Shown piece by piece: positions 12,201 through 22,213 of a DNA stretch of 64,000 bases. The DNA is from Panopea generosa (lineage: Eukaryota > Mollusca > Bivalvia > Adapedonta > Hiatellidae): assembly GCA_029582155.1 (NCBI GenBank), contig CM055905.1, positions 60,464,457-60,528,456 of the forward strand, read 5' to 3'. The translations under genes and the position numbers were made by a program. Every line of letters begins with the position of its first letter. Position 1 is the stretch's first letter. Below the pieces are notes generated by a model that was not told where the DNA came from, made no database searches, and saw only the letters and a list, made by a program, of their open reading frames with translations.

Positions 12201-15200
12201 AGGTAGACACTACATGTGCCATGTGATTTCAAACAAGGTGAACACATACCTGTCAAACTCATGTGGATATGATGTCATCCAGGTCTGGAAATGTACATGC
12301 AGGCGATTCAGCACGGGAGCCGTCACTGGAAGAAGAAACTCAACTTGAAACACAGGCTCATAAAGTTGTTTATCATTACATTTATTACCCAATGAAAGAA
12401 GAAACCCAGAATAGACTTCTATCTTACTATTCAACCCCCGGTTACAAATATATAAATCTAACATCATAATTCTTTTTTTTAATATGATAGCCAATTTATT
12501 TAACAATTTTTACATACTGATACATATAATGAAGAACATATTTGAACACATACAAAAGTAAACAAATAAAGACAAAATTAACCGGCCATGATTTATACAA
12601 AAGTATGTCATTAAGTTTAGTATGAATTTGTGAATGGTTGAATATAAAAGTTTATTCAGAATTAAGATTTAATGATCAATTGATTATGTTATTTTAATTT
12701 GTTTGCTGCTTAATGTAGGGATCTACACATAGATTATATATTGAAAGAGATAGAGAGAAAAAAAACACATACAAAAAAAAACACATCATAATTCTACTTA
12801 CATGCCTTCACCATGTCTGTAGCCAAGATATGAAGTAACATAGGAGACATTGAGGCCAGTTGTAACAAGAACGGAATGGTGGTTATCCTGGTTGAGCCAC
12901 CAGTGTTTTCAAGACTATCCTGTTATCAAAAGAACAATATTCTTTATTTTTTGTTTTAAACTTCTTCATTTTACATTGACTGTGAAACAATTTCTTATCA
13001 AACTCACCTAGGCCAATTTACTGGTTTATTACATGTAAAAATGATGGGTTGATACCCGACTCGGCAATGATGTTCAAACATTACTCATTTATTTTAGCCC
13101 AACAGTGAAATATAGAAAGCTTACATGAAACACTGTTGAGTTTACTACCTTGGTAGAACCAGTACTGGGTCTTGGTTTTGCGAGGGCAACTACAAAATTG
13201 TGTAGGTAAAATCCTTTTTATACAAGCACACCAAGGTCCATACACTTTTTGTGCAAAGTTGGACAGTTACTTAGGAAAGGACGGTAATTTACTCAAATTC
13301 ATTCATTCTCTATCATTAAAACTGGAGATGCCATAAGTAACCATGTATTAATAATGGTGGTAAATCCCATTCAACTTTTCATACAATGGTGCGAAGGTTC
13401 CGGGCTCACCTTGAACAGTTTCATAAGAGCGTCACGTATGTCATGACCATGTTTCGATGCCAGATGGCCCAAAATTCCAACGACTGACCCCATCTTCGGA
13501 ATCTTGGCATCGCTATCTCCATCGCCATGGGTCCCATGATGACAATAGTCTTTGAGTCCACACATCAAGACACGTGTTATGATTGTACGGGGAAAAGAGG
13601 ACCTGCAATGTACTCGCTTTAATAAGAATTCATACAGAGAAACCATAAACTACATATGTGAATAAAGTTATTTCTTGTAATTTGCATAAAAATATTTCCA
13701 TTGAGTATGTATTTCTAAACATTATATTGATTTCTGTTTCAATATTTAGATTCGAGAGCTGAAAGATGATCAGTTAACCTAACCACTCTTTCTTGGGATC
13801 CCGGAAGGTTACCCAGTACTTGTGCCCAACCATCTCCGCAAGTTGTTGATAACTTTTCCGCTGGAATCAGTGGTGAGAGCAAATGACAATGAGACCCAAT
13901 GCCTCATATCAATCATCACAGAGACTGTGACAGGGCGGGAATTCAAACTCATGACCCCTTGACTGATAGTTTGATGCCATACTGAGTGAGTTAACTGGAT
14001 CCGGTAAGTTATATTGAACAAATCAAATAAGCAAACTGGATGAAAAACAAGTTCAACCATACCATTTCATCTTAATTTCTGATAATAATACTATAAGTGA
14101 CTTGGAGATGATAGAAATGTGTTTGACTGAAAAAAACAAAAACAAACTCTATTTGTTGAAATCAGCAATTACATGTTTTAACTACAGTAATCAACTTATG
14201 ACAGCTACATAATTATGTTAACTCTATACAGACAAACTGAACAACCTACCCAATATGCGCCACCACCCAGTCAAAATGAGGGCTGTACTTGACTGAGGAT
14301 TCTAACAGGGCGTCGACACATGTCTCCGGGGCACTACCAACCCTGAAGAAGTTTATGTTAAAATTTTACAATATTCCTGTCAGAGAATACATTCATGCTG
14401 GTAATACATGTAAAATGACTATAATAAATTTACTAAGAATTGATACTATATAAGGCCTTTACCTACCTACCTGATAATATTGCCCCTACTCTATTAATTT
14501 TATTGCATTCCCCAGAAAATATTTATTGTTATTGTTTGTCTTTGTCAAATTGTTGGATAGAATCCGACATTTCTGTTGTGACAAAAATTATACTTTTTTG
14601 ATAATTTCCCTGGCAACACTGTTTTTTGTCCTACAGTGCTCCATAAACTGTTTTTCATATCTATAAAAGGCGATGAAAATTTACAAAAATGGTTGTCATT
14701 CATAAAAATGTTCTTCAGTTCTTTATAAAAAAAACAACATCTTTAGCTACTAGCTATGAGTTACGCTGCTTTCAAAGAGATAATGTGCTAGGAAAAAGTA
14801 ATAAAATAATTTCTGTCAAAACACAAAATATAAAATATAATGTCATAATTTATCTACTTACCTACCCAAGATAAAAATGATGGGTAGGTACTAAAGGACA
14901 AACAAACAATATTTTAATTTAGACCTTAATAAAAGTAAAAGTGTTATTCTATAGTCTGTAATACGGACCCAGTTGACTGATCGGTTGTTTGAAATGAAAG
15001 TTTGATGACGTCACAGTTTAGTAAGCATTCAACTGCTATGAATTGTGGGACAGACACAGAATTCCTTGTTTTTTCACTGGTGATTAAAAGACCAGATTTG
15101 GGATATATTAGATTCTGGGATAGACTAGTTATTTTGAGGACAAACTCTGCTATGAATCATGCAAATAACTTGTTTGTTTGTTTGAATATTCAGTGTCATT

Positions 15201-18200
15201 TTTGTGCCATTGAGGGTTAACATATTATCAATTAACCTTATTTATATGGAGTGTGTGGTCCAGTGGTAGAGTTGTTGTTGTTGTTGTTGTTGTATGGTGT
15301 TTAGCATCGCTTTCAACAATTTTTCAGTCATATCGTGACGGTGTCTACTTGAGACAGTATTCTAATCGCTGTCACACTGGAGTATCATGCCACAGACACT
15401 TGGTATGATACCCTACCCAGTCACATTATACTGACATCGGGCCGACCAGACCTAGAACTCTCCTCTAAATACTTAGTGTCAAGCGAGGAAGCTTCTAGTA
15501 CCATTTTTAAAGTCTTTGGTATGACCCGGCCTTCCGCATGCGAGGCGGACGCTCTAACACTATACCACACCACGGTCTCAGTGGTAGAGTATCAGACCCA
15601 TTTAAGGATATAACTAGTGTTACTTTTAAGTCTTCAGTACACGTCAACCTGGATCTGAACCAAACCTACATTTTGCATGCAAGGCAGGCACTCTTCAACT
15701 GTGCATCCACTTCTGTCCATACAACAATGTTAACCTTCATTTCTATGTAATGTTTTTACCAGTACACAAATTTAACACTGACAAATAGGCTAAATTAATG
15801 ACCATTTCCCAATACACATTTTCTTAACTTAAGATACTTACATCTGAGCGAAGCATTCAGTGGCAACTTCTATGAGGAGTTTTGTAGGTTTACATGTGAG
15901 CCACAATTGCAATAGTTCATTGAGACTTCCTGTGTGCGGGACACCGCGGCGGTCAGAATACTTACTACTGATGTGGCCCAGCAACTCTAATGACCACTGA
16001 AACAAAGCATTAAGCAGAGCAATAATGTATTAGATAGAGTGTGAGCTGCTCACGTCAGAGGTTGTGGATTCAAACCCCAGCTTGATCCACTACCTCTCAA
16101 AAACATCAAAATCACTCAGTACTGGTTCTAATCAGGAAGCAACACTCAGTACTGGTTCTAATCAGGAAGCAACACGCAGTACTGGTTCTACTCAGGAAAC
16201 AACACTCAGTACTGGTTCTACTCAGGAAGCAACACTCAGTACTGGTTCTACTCAGGAAGCAACACTCAGTACTGGTTCTACTCAGGAAACAACACTCAGT
16301 ACTGGTTCTACTCAGGAAACAACACTCAGTACTGGTTCTACTCAGGAAACAACAGTCAGTACTGGTTCTACTCAGGAAACAACACTCAGTACTGGTTCTA
16401 CTCAGGAAGCAACACTCAATACTGGTTCTACTCAGGAAACAACACTCAGTACTGGTTCTACTCAGGAAACAACACTAAGTACTAGTTCTACTCAGGAAAC
16501 AACACTCAGTACTGGTTCTACTCAGGAAGCAACACTCAGTACTGGTTCTACTCAGGAAACAACACTCAGTACTGGTTCTACTCAGGAAGCAACACTCGGT
16601 ACTGGTTCTACTCAGGAAACAACACTCGGTACTGGTTCTACTCAGGAAACAACACTCAGTACTGGTTCTACTCAGGAAGCAACACTCAGCACTAGTTCTA
16701 CTCAGGAAACAACACTCAGTACTGGTTCTACTCAGGAAACAGACTCAAGAATGGTTCATGTAAGCTCTGAGTTTTCCTAACAATCAAGCTTAAATTAATT
16801 TGTATGCTAAAGGATAAGAACATTTCATTTGAATTGGATATTGTACATTCTTACCATATTATAGATCATATGATGACGGTTTACCTGTATCTACATTTCT
16901 ACCACAATCTGACTAAATAAACTATAGATCAACTGCATTTTATTTTACAATTGAAAACAGTGAAATGACCATTTATAATTTCAAAAGTGAAATTATCGAT
17001 AAAGATAATCACTGAGAATCTTTATCGTTCGTCAAAAAGCAAAATTAAAACATTTTATTTATATTTAAGTGGGGCGATAGTTAAGTGGATAGTGTTGGCC
17101 TTTCACACCAGAGGTTGTGTGTTCAATTCCTAGCTTGACCTGAAGCCTATCACAAAAACAACCCTCTGTCCTACACAGAAAGAAAACTTGAGAGTGGTCA
17201 TTTAAGCTCTGAGCTTTCTTTGCAATCGAGCTTAAATGAGTTAGTATAAACTAAATGAAGACTTACAGCTGAGATAATTGGTGCCCAGGCAGCTGAATGT
17301 GTCTGAACAAACGTATGTAAAACACCACAGGCATCGTGAAGTAAACTGTCCATAACTTGCCCAGTGGAATCTGAAATTGACAAACACCATTGAAAATACA
17401 TCCAGTTCTCATGCCCCTCGATTTCTAGGGTCCAATTATACGCCCTTTTGCAGGAGGTGGGATACTTATCTTATATTCAAAAGACAGAGACTCTACATTA
17501 GTTTAATTTTCAAGCAGATAGGCATATTCACAAATTCCCACCTTAAAAACATGTACTGGTTATAGAGTTTAAAAAACAATTATTTTTTTTAACAAATACA
17601 TGTACTTTTAAATCTGTTTGAAAATCTCTAAAAGTGACTCAAACAGTATATTAATGTAATTATCCAATATATTCTAGATACTTTACTTATAACTACTGTC
17701 AGAGAAACTTTTGTCAAGATATAATGAGAATCTACAACACGAACAGTGTGGACTGTTCTCTAGTTTTACACACCTAAGAGTTTGTGTATATTCGTAATTA
17801 AAAGAAGTGGGGCAGGGTTCTCCGTGGCCGAGTGGTCGTAGGCGCCGTCTCAAGATCACTTACCTCTCACCGCTATGGTCGTAGGTTCGAGTCCCGCTCG
17901 CTCCAAAAACTTTATGTGAGAAAGTTTCCAGTTACTTGCGGAAGGACGGTGGTTCTACTCAGTCTGACTCAGTCTGAGGTCTTCCTCCACCAGTAAAACT
18001 GGATATGCCATATATAACCTGAAATGTGTTGAAAATGGCGTTAAACCCCATTCAATAAAAAAAAAAAAAAAAAAAGAAGTGGGTCCTCCATTGGCTGAAT
18101 GGTTCAAGGCACAGTCTCAAAATCACTTACCTTTTGCTGCTAAGGTCATGGGATCAAGTCACACTCGCTCCAAAAACTTTATGTGAGAAAGTTTGCCAGT

Positions 18201-21200
18201 TACTTGCAGAAGGATGGTGGTTCTACTCAGACTCATTCAGAGGTCTTCCTCTACACCAGTAAAACTGGATATGCCATATATTACCTGAAATGTGTTGAAA
18301 ATGGCATTAATTCCCACTAAAAAAAAAGAGTTAAAAGTAAACAAGTCAAGTTTTCATCCTTTTATAAAAATACCTGTATGCTACCATACAATCAAGGTGA
18401 AGAATATTACACCCACTCGTAACACAGTACTTCCCGAGTTGACTGCATATTTTTCTCGTCCTGTTACATTGGCACCTAACGTTAGACTGAGACTTTTATA
18501 TATTCATATATATATTAACAGGGTTCTCTTGTCTTTATGGAAATTCGCGGACCAATTCCAAATTTGTGAGGGAATGTCACAATGTGCATGTAACCTACTA
18601 AGAAAGAAATGTATGTCAGCGGTGTGTTTAGCTCAGTTGGTATAGCATTGGCCCTGTAAGCAAATGGTTCCAGGTTCAAGTCCCAGACTGGCTGCACATT
18701 TTTCTCGTCCTGTGACACATTAATAAGAGAGTAGTTGAGACTGAAAACAAACTGACTTACCTGTGACATTGTGTCCTATATCCATCTCTAGCAGAAAGTT
18801 ATGAACAGCTTCATCAAACATGTTCGCCAGGTACTCCAGCACGGCATGTCGCGCAGTGGGCAGTGTCCGTAGAAGTATCAGAGCTGATTGGGCGAGAGCC
18901 TCTCTCTGTCTCTGGTTTTGAATTTTATAATTAGCCCCATGTAGAAAATTACGTACCTCTTGAAGTATTTCCTTGAATTGAAATGAAGTATAAAAAAGTT
19001 AATATAAATATTAACAATAGTTATTATTAAATTATGCAAAACAAGTTTATCTATAATATAGCTATTTTGTTTGAATGAATTTATATTGCCATAACTGTTT
19101 ATATCATGTTTTATGTATAATACACATACATGTATTTTGTATTGTCAATAGCGACTTATAGGACCACTGGGTCATGTACTATATTTTCATTTATTGTTTA
19201 TACGCTAAACCTATTAATTTCTCAATATATATGTCACTTTAATAAAAAAAAAAACTTAATTTTAATAAATACAGTAGCTTACAAGTTCAGAAATATTTTA
19301 AAATAAAATTTTGAGGTTTGCAGTTCAGTTTTCAATCTTATTTCACATAAGGTAGTGTCTGGATATCTGGTAACAGGAATGCAAACATGGAGTCAAAATG
19401 ACATTAAGTCGACACCACTCATATGCTGGCTGTCCAACAACTATTTGAATATTGTATCAAGAAGAGATGGGCGTTGGTCAGAGTTTCATAATTGATCATT
19501 GGTTCAAGTCAATTGAATAATAATTGAATACGGGTATAATTGGAATCGGCTACTGCTACCATAAGTATTGATCAATGTTTAGTCTTTGCCTAATATTAAC
19601 TTTCAATAATTATAGCCAGGCCAGGTTAGCTCAGTCAGTAGTGCATATTAAATCAATCCAGGAGTTATGAGTGAATCCCCACCAGGCCACAGCATACAAG
19701 GACACAGGGGCATTAAGGGTGACTACTGGAGATGAAACTGGAACGTTGAGACAAAACCATCACAAACTAGTGCGCTGGTCTTCATATAAGTCATCTTATT
19801 AATATTTGAGAGGGCAGGTGAACACAGATAAAGTTTGATCAGTGTAATATACATATGGTATATGGTTTGCATATTGTTTGGCTTTGATTTAGTAATTAAC
19901 TGTTTAAAATGAATCCTTTAAAGAATTGTTGGCAACTTATTAACCGGCAGGCAGCCCATAAAAAAATTATTAGACACATTATTAAATCAGCTCAGCTATT
20001 CTTTTCATACAGATGAGCATTTATTTGCATTACCACTCGTGCAAGTTAATAATGAATTTACAGTCAAACTTGTGCAAGCAGTCACCGCTAATAGCAGCCA
20101 TTTGTCTTAGGCAGATGCATTTGTTATTTCTCATTTCTATGCTTTCAGCACAAATAATCCTGTATTTTAAGCAACAACCCGTCTTAAAAGGCCATTTTTG
20201 TTTCTTCCCTCAACTTGCTGCTTAAAGCAGGTTTGACTGTATTAAATCAGTCTTAATAATTTGATACACATTACATTTCCATTGTGAAATAACTTTCAAA
20301 TTGAACTTTCCACATTTTTTGCATCTGTTTCTTCACAGGAACCTGAAGTTCTACTTTTTATATAATATATATATATATATAACATTGCTTGTATATAATG
20401 GATCAATAGCTCATTTGTAAAATATTCCTATGGTTTCTTAATAATAAAAGCAATGCATGAACTGGTGACAATATTAGGCACATTGTCAAAAGAAGTTTTG
20501 TGAAAACTAAGTGCACAATTGAAGTCACCCATCCAAATACTGACCCTTAGTTGATTAAGTTGTAAGTAACAGTGTTCTCTAAGGAATGCAAGCGCTGCTG
20601 GCTTGTAAGAGCGCATATCAACATTATCAAGCGTTGTGGACGGCACTCAGTGAAATATATTTCACTAGTCAAACTTATATTTATCAGTTAAAGTCATCAT
20701 ATTCAGTATGTTTCATTTTAGGCATTAAAATGAGAAAAAGATATGCAAAGAAAAATAATGATTGAGAGGAAAGTAAGCTTTTGCAAAATTTTGCTAAATA
20801 ATTTAAGCGTTAGGGGAATATCATTTCTGGTAGTGTTGGGTGCTCCGGTGCTTAAATGGCCTGTGAAGCCTGGTTCACAACAGCATTATTTGCATGAATG
20901 GCATCACTCGAGGAACAAGAATTTATTGACATGATGTTCTGCTATTACTTCCTGCTATAATTAAAGTAGTTGTCAAAATATCGATGAAAATCTCAGCGGA
21001 TTTTTCTGTAGTTTTAGAGAAAACATAAACGCGAAAACCCATGTCATCAATCTTTATCTTGCTTGTTTTGAAAACATGAATGTTGATCCAATTTGATTTT
21101 TAACTATATTAAAGATGTGAAGTTAAATATCATATAATAGTACTGTTATTCAACCTGTGGCGAATATCCTTGACCCGACTGTGTCAATTCCGTGGCAGCT

Positions 21201-21205
21201 GCCAT
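48..21205 (-). CDS. INTS5: Integrator complex subunit 5, 5' two-thirds (14 exons)
   Basis: INTS5 is a helical-repeat scaffold subunit of the nuclear Integrator complex, which binds RNA polymerase II and cleaves snRNA and other nascent transcripts. Fourteen exons chain on the minus strand with canonical GT-AG borders and matching phases, giving about 602 residues before the window ends; vertebrate INTS5 is about 1000 residues, so the C-terminal third lies off the left edge. Diagnostic matches to the family as I know it: [13 protein letters not shown] near the N-terminus, [74 protein letters not shown] and [14 protein letters not shown]. No catalytic residues are expected. Exon sizes are 51-211 bp; the largest intron (7.35 kb, between exons 11 and 12) holds a 5.5-kb transposon and a MITE. 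The identity is secure; the boundary of the last exon is the least certain. Confidence 0.93.
304..580 (+). mobile_element. tRNA-derived SINE, family 1
   Basis: Starts with a decayed tRNA-like head containing a B-box-like GTTTGAATCC, then the family body (TGATGATTGATATATGAC, AAATTTATCATTTACTTGCGG, ATGTGGCATAAAAAT). At least seven further copies or fragments are in the window in both orientations. It sits in the INTS5 intron before exon 14. Confidence 0.75.
1245..1426 (-). CDS. INTS5: INTS5 exon 13
   Basis: Encodes [20 protein letters not shown] and [20 protein letters not shown]. Acceptor TTACAG. A GTAAGC lies upstream inside the exon, but the GTACAT donor at 1244 keeps the frame into exon 14. 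Confidence 0.83.
1498..1830 (+). mobile_element. tRNA-derived SINE, family 1
   Basis: Better preserved copy with a tRNA-like head (ATCAATCCAGAGACTGTGAG, TTAGAATTCCCACCC) and the shared body (GTGATGATTGATATGGGGC, AAGTGGGAAAGTTATCAG). It lies in the intron between INTS5 exons 12 and 13. Confidence 0.75.
1915..2023 (-). CDS. INTS5: INTS5 exon 12
   Basis: Encodes [20 protein letters not shown] followed by [16 protein letters not shown]. Acceptor CTTCAG, donor GTACAT. It is separated from exon 11 by a 7.35-kb intron filled with mobile elements. Confidence 0.85.
2085..2618. mobile_element. TTAA-flanked MITE with an internal 25-bp minisatellite
   Basis: The ends are inverted copies of TTAACCCTTTRCTTCATA, so a TTAA target duplication is likely, as for piggyBac-like MITEs. 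The right part (GAGTGAATTATG, TATTAACTGACAGAGTGG, AAAACAGTGCAGGAAGT) is shared with a second, compact copy at 44508-44742. Inside this copy the segment TATAGACGCCTTTGGACACC plus five bases has expanded to about 17 units (2100-2530). Confidence 0.8.
2100..2530. repeat. 25-bp minisatellite, about 17 units
   Basis: Tandem units of TATAGACGCCTTTGGACACC followed by TCTAA, with single-base variants and one shortened unit near 2342. The compact MITE copy at 44508 holds three diverged units, so the array grew inside the element. Confidence 0.95.
3725..7813 (-). pseudogene. decayed transposon gene with a giant acidic repeat region
   Basis: Starting at [13 protein letters not shown], the frame enters about 40 tandem 28-residue units of the type [28 protein letters not shown], rich in Ser, Gly, Asp and Glu and likely disordered. 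It then reaches an acidic stretch ([20 protein letters not shown]) and a basic domain: [20 protein letters not shown], a Cys-containing segment, then [20 protein letters not shown]. That last order (basic WKRN, Tyr-Ser, Cys, FW-LG-R-RD) is an uncharacterised domain I recall as widespread in invertebrate genomes, here evidently carried by a transposon. The gene is dead: frame changes near 7030 and near 4065, a TGA near 3948, many inherited TGA codons in the repeats, and a stop at 3725. Confidence 0.7.
4380..7765. repeat. 84-bp coding minisatellite, about 40 units
   Basis: Basic period 84 bp with shorter 57-bp variants; around 4690-5250 they form a 225-bp higher-order unit. All periods are multiples of three, so frames stay open on both strands. 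The plus-strand frame (a Thr/Ile-rich repeat) is a by-product; the minus strand is the coding one, because it continues into unique protein sequence at both ends. Confidence 0.95.
8315..8826. mobile_element. MITE family R, copy 1 (split by a SINE)
   Basis: Bounded by ATAAACTTT on both sides (8306-8314 and 8827-8835), a perfect 9-bp target duplication. The right end is GGGATAGACTA, as in copies 2 and 3. The body contains ATGACGTC, GCTATGAATTGTGGGA and GAGATATCAG. A SINE is inserted at 8465-8745. It lies in the INTS5 intron before exon 11. Confidence 0.8.
8465..8745 (-). mobile_element. tRNA-derived SINE, family 1, nested in MITE R
   Basis: Reverse-oriented copy whose tRNA-like head is at the high end (GGATTCGAACTCACG, ACTGAGCTAATTGGACCC). 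It is flanked by GGGAAAGGCATA and GGGACTGGCATA, a 12-bp target duplication with two mismatches that lies inside the MITE body, so this insertion is the younger event. Confidence 0.85.
9377..9516 (-). CDS. INTS5: INTS5 exon 11
   Basis: Encodes [20 protein letters not shown] and then [21 protein letters not shown] nearer GTAAAG could serve as donor, but only the GTGGGA donor at 9376 gives the phase required by exon 12, so I chose that one. Confidence 0.82.
9606..9905 (-). mobile_element. tRNA-derived SINE, family 1
   Basis: Reverse copy just upstream of INTS5 exon 11: tail AATTGAATATTTAGTGTCAT, body CTCCGCAAGTAACTGATAAC, degraded tRNA-like head ending GCTAATCAGGCCTGGCC. Confidence 0.75.
10920..10984 (-). 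CDS. INTS5: INTS5 exon 10
   Basis: Short 65-bp exon encoding [20 protein letters not shown] plus two residues: a proline-rich loop followed by the start of a helix. Acceptor TTTCAG, donor GTAAGT; phase 0 at the 3' end. Confidence 0.82.
11342..11436 (-). CDS. INTS5: INTS5 exon 9
   Basis: Encodes [20 protein letters not shown] followed by [11 protein letters not shown]. Helical, with no distinctive motif; placed by its borders (acceptor TTCACAG, donor GTAATC) and by phase. Confidence 0.85.
12250..12343 (-). CDS. INTS5: INTS5 exon 8
   Basis: Encodes [20 protein letters not shown] and [11 protein letters not shown]. Acceptor TTTCAAG, donor GTATGT; the phases fit both neighbours. Confidence 0.88.
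12802..12919 (-). CDS. INTS5: INTS5 exon 7
   Basis: Encodes [20 protein letters not shown] and [19 protein letters not shown], which aligns with the family motif PFLLQLAVMSP. Acceptor AACAG, donor GTAAGT. Confidence 0.92.
13235..13378 (+). mobile_element. tRNA-Leu-type SINE, family 2, 3' part
   Basis: Shares the family 2 body: ACAGTTACTTAGGAAAGGAC, AAAACTGGAGATGCCATAAG and GGTAAATCCCATTCAAC. The tRNA-like head is unrecognisable. It ends next to INTS5 exon 6. Confidence 0.6.
13410..13602 (-). CDS. INTS5: INTS5 exon 6
   Basis: Encodes [20 protein letters not shown], an HG/GD-rich loop, and [20 protein letters not shown]. This is the most diagnostic INTS5 stretch in the window. Acceptor TTGCAG, donor GTGAGC; ends in phase 0. 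Confidence 0.95.
13742..14006 (-). mobile_element. tRNA-derived SINE, family 1
   Basis: Reverse copy with CATCTCCGCAAGTTGTTGA, AATCATCACAGAGACTGTGA and the head remnant GAGTTAACTGGATCCGG, in the intron between INTS5 exons 5 and 6. Confidence 0.72.
14250..14342 (-). CDS. INTS5: INTS5 exon 5
   Basis: Encodes [16 protein letters not shown] and then [15 protein letters not shown], matching the INTS5 segment ending [10 protein letters not shown]. Acceptor CTTCAG, donor GTAGGT. Confidence 0.93.
14952..15127. mobile_element. MITE family R, copy 2
   Basis: Compact 176-bp copy with ends TAGTCTGTAA and GGATAGACTA. The flanks GTTATTCTA and GTTATTTTG agree at 7 of 9 positions, consistent with an aged 9-bp duplication. 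The body carries a full TGACGTCA palindrome. Confidence 0.75.
15168..15238 (-). mobile_element. tRNA-derived SINE, family 1, tail fragment
   Basis: Only the 3' part remains: GAATATTCAGTGTCATTTTT, GCCATTGAGGGTTAACA. It is followed directly by another SINE. Confidence 0.5.
15248..15580 (-). mobile_element. tRNA-derived SINE, family 4
   Basis: The high end has reverse-oriented tRNA-like sequence (CATGCGAGGCGGACGCTCTA, CACTATACCACAC), after a body with GTGTTTAGCATCGCTTTCAA and CAGTCATATCGTGACGGTGT. A short (GTT)n run lies at 15270-15292. No other copy is in the window. Confidence 0.6.
15842..15996 (-). CDS. INTS5: INTS5 exon 4
   Basis: Encodes [20 protein letters not shown] and then [18 protein letters not shown], clearly the INTS5 block with the ALNELLQLW motif. 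Acceptor TTTCAG, donor GTAAGT; two bases of a split Met codon remain at the end. Confidence 0.93.
16025..16796 (+). mobile_element. tRNA-like SINE, family 3, expanded by a 30-bp minisatellite
   Basis: The head (CACGTCAGAGGTTGTGGATT, CAAACCCCAGCTTGATC) and tail (TTCATGTAAGCTCTGAG, CAATCAAGCTTAAAT) match the unexpanded copy at 17070-17236. The middle is replaced by about 21 tandem units of a 30-bp repeat. Confidence 0.7.
16118..16745. repeat. 30-bp minisatellite, about 21 units
   Basis: Units of CTCAGTACTGGTTCTACTCA plus GGAAACAACA with a few point variants (GGAAGC/GGAAAC, ACTAGT). It gives an open Ser/Thr/Gly frame ([10 protein letters not shown] repeats) on the plus strand only because the period is divisible by three; it has no start context or flanking coding sequence. 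Confidence 0.95.
17070..17236 (+). mobile_element. tRNA-like SINE, family 3, unexpanded copy
   Basis: Head GTTGTGTGTTCAATTCC with CTTTCACACCAGAGG, then CCTCTGTCCTACACAGAAAG and the tail ATTTAAGCTCTGAGCTTTC. It ends close to the donor side of INTS5 exon 3. Confidence 0.65.
17267..17370 (-). CDS. INTS5: INTS5 exon 3
   Basis: Encodes [18 protein letters not shown] followed by [17 protein letters not shown]. It corresponds to the family segment ending AWAPVISA. Acceptor TTTCAG, donor GTAAGT. Confidence 0.92.
17816..18060 (+). mobile_element. tRNA-Leu-derived SINE, family 2
   Basis: The head reads like tRNA-Leu: TGGCCGAGTGGTCGTAGGCG, an anticodon loop CTCAAGA (CAA), a long variable region and GGTTCGAGTCCCGCTCG. 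The body (ACTTGCGGAAGGACGGTGG, GCCATATATAACCTGAAAT) ends in an A-rich tail. Confidence 0.85.
18083..18325 (+). mobile_element. tRNA-Leu-derived SINE, family 2, tandem neighbour
   Basis: A second, more diverged copy beginning right after the A-tail of the previous one (TTGGCTGAATGGTTCAAGGC, TACTTGCAGAAGGATGGTGG). Insertion into the A-tail would explain the head-to-tail order. Confidence 0.8.
18624..18698 (+). mobile_element. tRNA-like SINE head, family 5
   Basis: TTTAGCTCAGTTGGTATAGC is an A-box-like D arm, and GGTTCAAGTCCCAGACTGGC a B-box and T arm. The following ATTTTTCTCGTCCTG also occurs at about 18449 without the head, suggesting a nearby duplicate or second fragment. Confidence 0.6.
18761..18971 (-). 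CDS. INTS5: INTS5 exon 2
   Basis: Encodes residues 18-87, including [19 protein letters not shown] and [13 protein letters not shown], the best-conserved N-terminal block of INTS5. The acceptor is TTCAAG and the donor GTAAGT; it ends with one base of a split Asp codon. Confidence 0.92.
19618..19695 (+). mobile_element. tRNA-derived SINE, family 1, head fragment
   Basis: GGTTAGCTCAGTCAGTAGTG and ATCAATCCAGGAGTTATGAG, then GTGAATCCCCACCAGGCCAC; the sequence then departs from the family. It lies in INTS5 intron 1. Confidence 0.6.
20061..20239. mobile_element. small hairpin MITE with a TA target
   Basis: The ends are CAGTCAAAC and GTTTGACTG, each flanked by TA. Inner bases are also largely complementary (AGCAGTCACC against TTGCTGCTTAAAGC). 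It shares the block GGCCATTTTTGTTTCTTCCC with the hairpin at 26838-26915. Confidence 0.65.
21155..21205 (-). CDS. INTS5: INTS5 exon 1 (start codon)
   Basis: Seventeen codons, [17 protein letters not shown], followed by a GTTGAA donor. The end phase is 0, and joining to the next exon gives [13 protein letters not shown], which resembles the N-terminal region of vertebrate INTS5 (SAQELSQEIKAFL). The donor is weak, so this exon is less certain than the rest. The ATG is the only one in the frame that gives this join. Confidence 0.75.
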
Positions 21206-22213
21206 TGTACCAAAAGATGTCTGTTTTAATGACACTTTCGTGAGAATTACGCTACGGGGGCAGGAGCCAGGCCTTTTTTGGGTATATTCGCTTTTTAGTT
21301 TAAATGTAATGTATTTTGATTCCGATCTTGCTATTAGTTTATGCCAGAGATGTAAACATATAAACATTAAATCATGGTTTATGTGACAGTCGTAGCCTAC
21401 ACTGAATTATAACAAAATTGTAAAGTAGGCAAACACATACGTTGTGCAAGTTTATCAGATACCAGCTTATATCTGTTTTTCAAAATTGTGCATGTGATTG
21501 TTGTCACGCTCCCTCCTTTAAACATGTAAATGTACATGTACTTCACTTTGTCTTAGTCAGATTTTTAACATATATTGACCATGTCATCTTTTATTACCCT
21601 TTCTTATCATCATGCTACTTTCACTTTTATTCCACACAGTTGCACAGGCACGCATAATTGTACATACTCCATGCTATAAAATGTTTCATTTTGAATGCCA
21701 GAGCAGTGACCTGAAACTATTCTGCATGGCTTGTGGTTGTCGATGCCAATATTCACACAATCGTGAAACATCGGGTATTTCCGTATCCTTCGTATAATAC
21801 ACCTCAGTGCCAGTATTCACAGTGAGATTTTGTTGTCTAGTCTCATCAACAAAGTGGTTGACAATTTCGATCTAAAGTTCTTTATTGTTGTTTCTCTGAC
21901 AGTAAGACTCATTGAATATTGATTCATTAAACAGATAACTCATTAAAATGTTGTCATAAAGTAGATTTTTAGTTGATCGAGAGAGCTGTCTGACAATGGT
22001 AATACAATCCGTGATCCATCTTTTTAAATACACATTGGTCACCGCTTTTCATACAAACACAATATGTATACTTCTAAATCACAGGATTACGAGACATATT
22101 GTGATTGTTTCGTTGCTTTAAGTTGACATTTTTTTCACGTGTGTCAGTTGAATAACAGTTTCAATAAAAAAATATAAACAAAAGGATAAAATAAATATTT
22201 TGTTTTTTTTAGC

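Noticed and set aside
16064-16780. A 238-codon Ser/Thr/Gly repeat protein
   Set aside because: Produced by a 30-bp minisatellite inside a SINE-like copy in an INTS5 intron; no splice sites or unique coding sequence around it.
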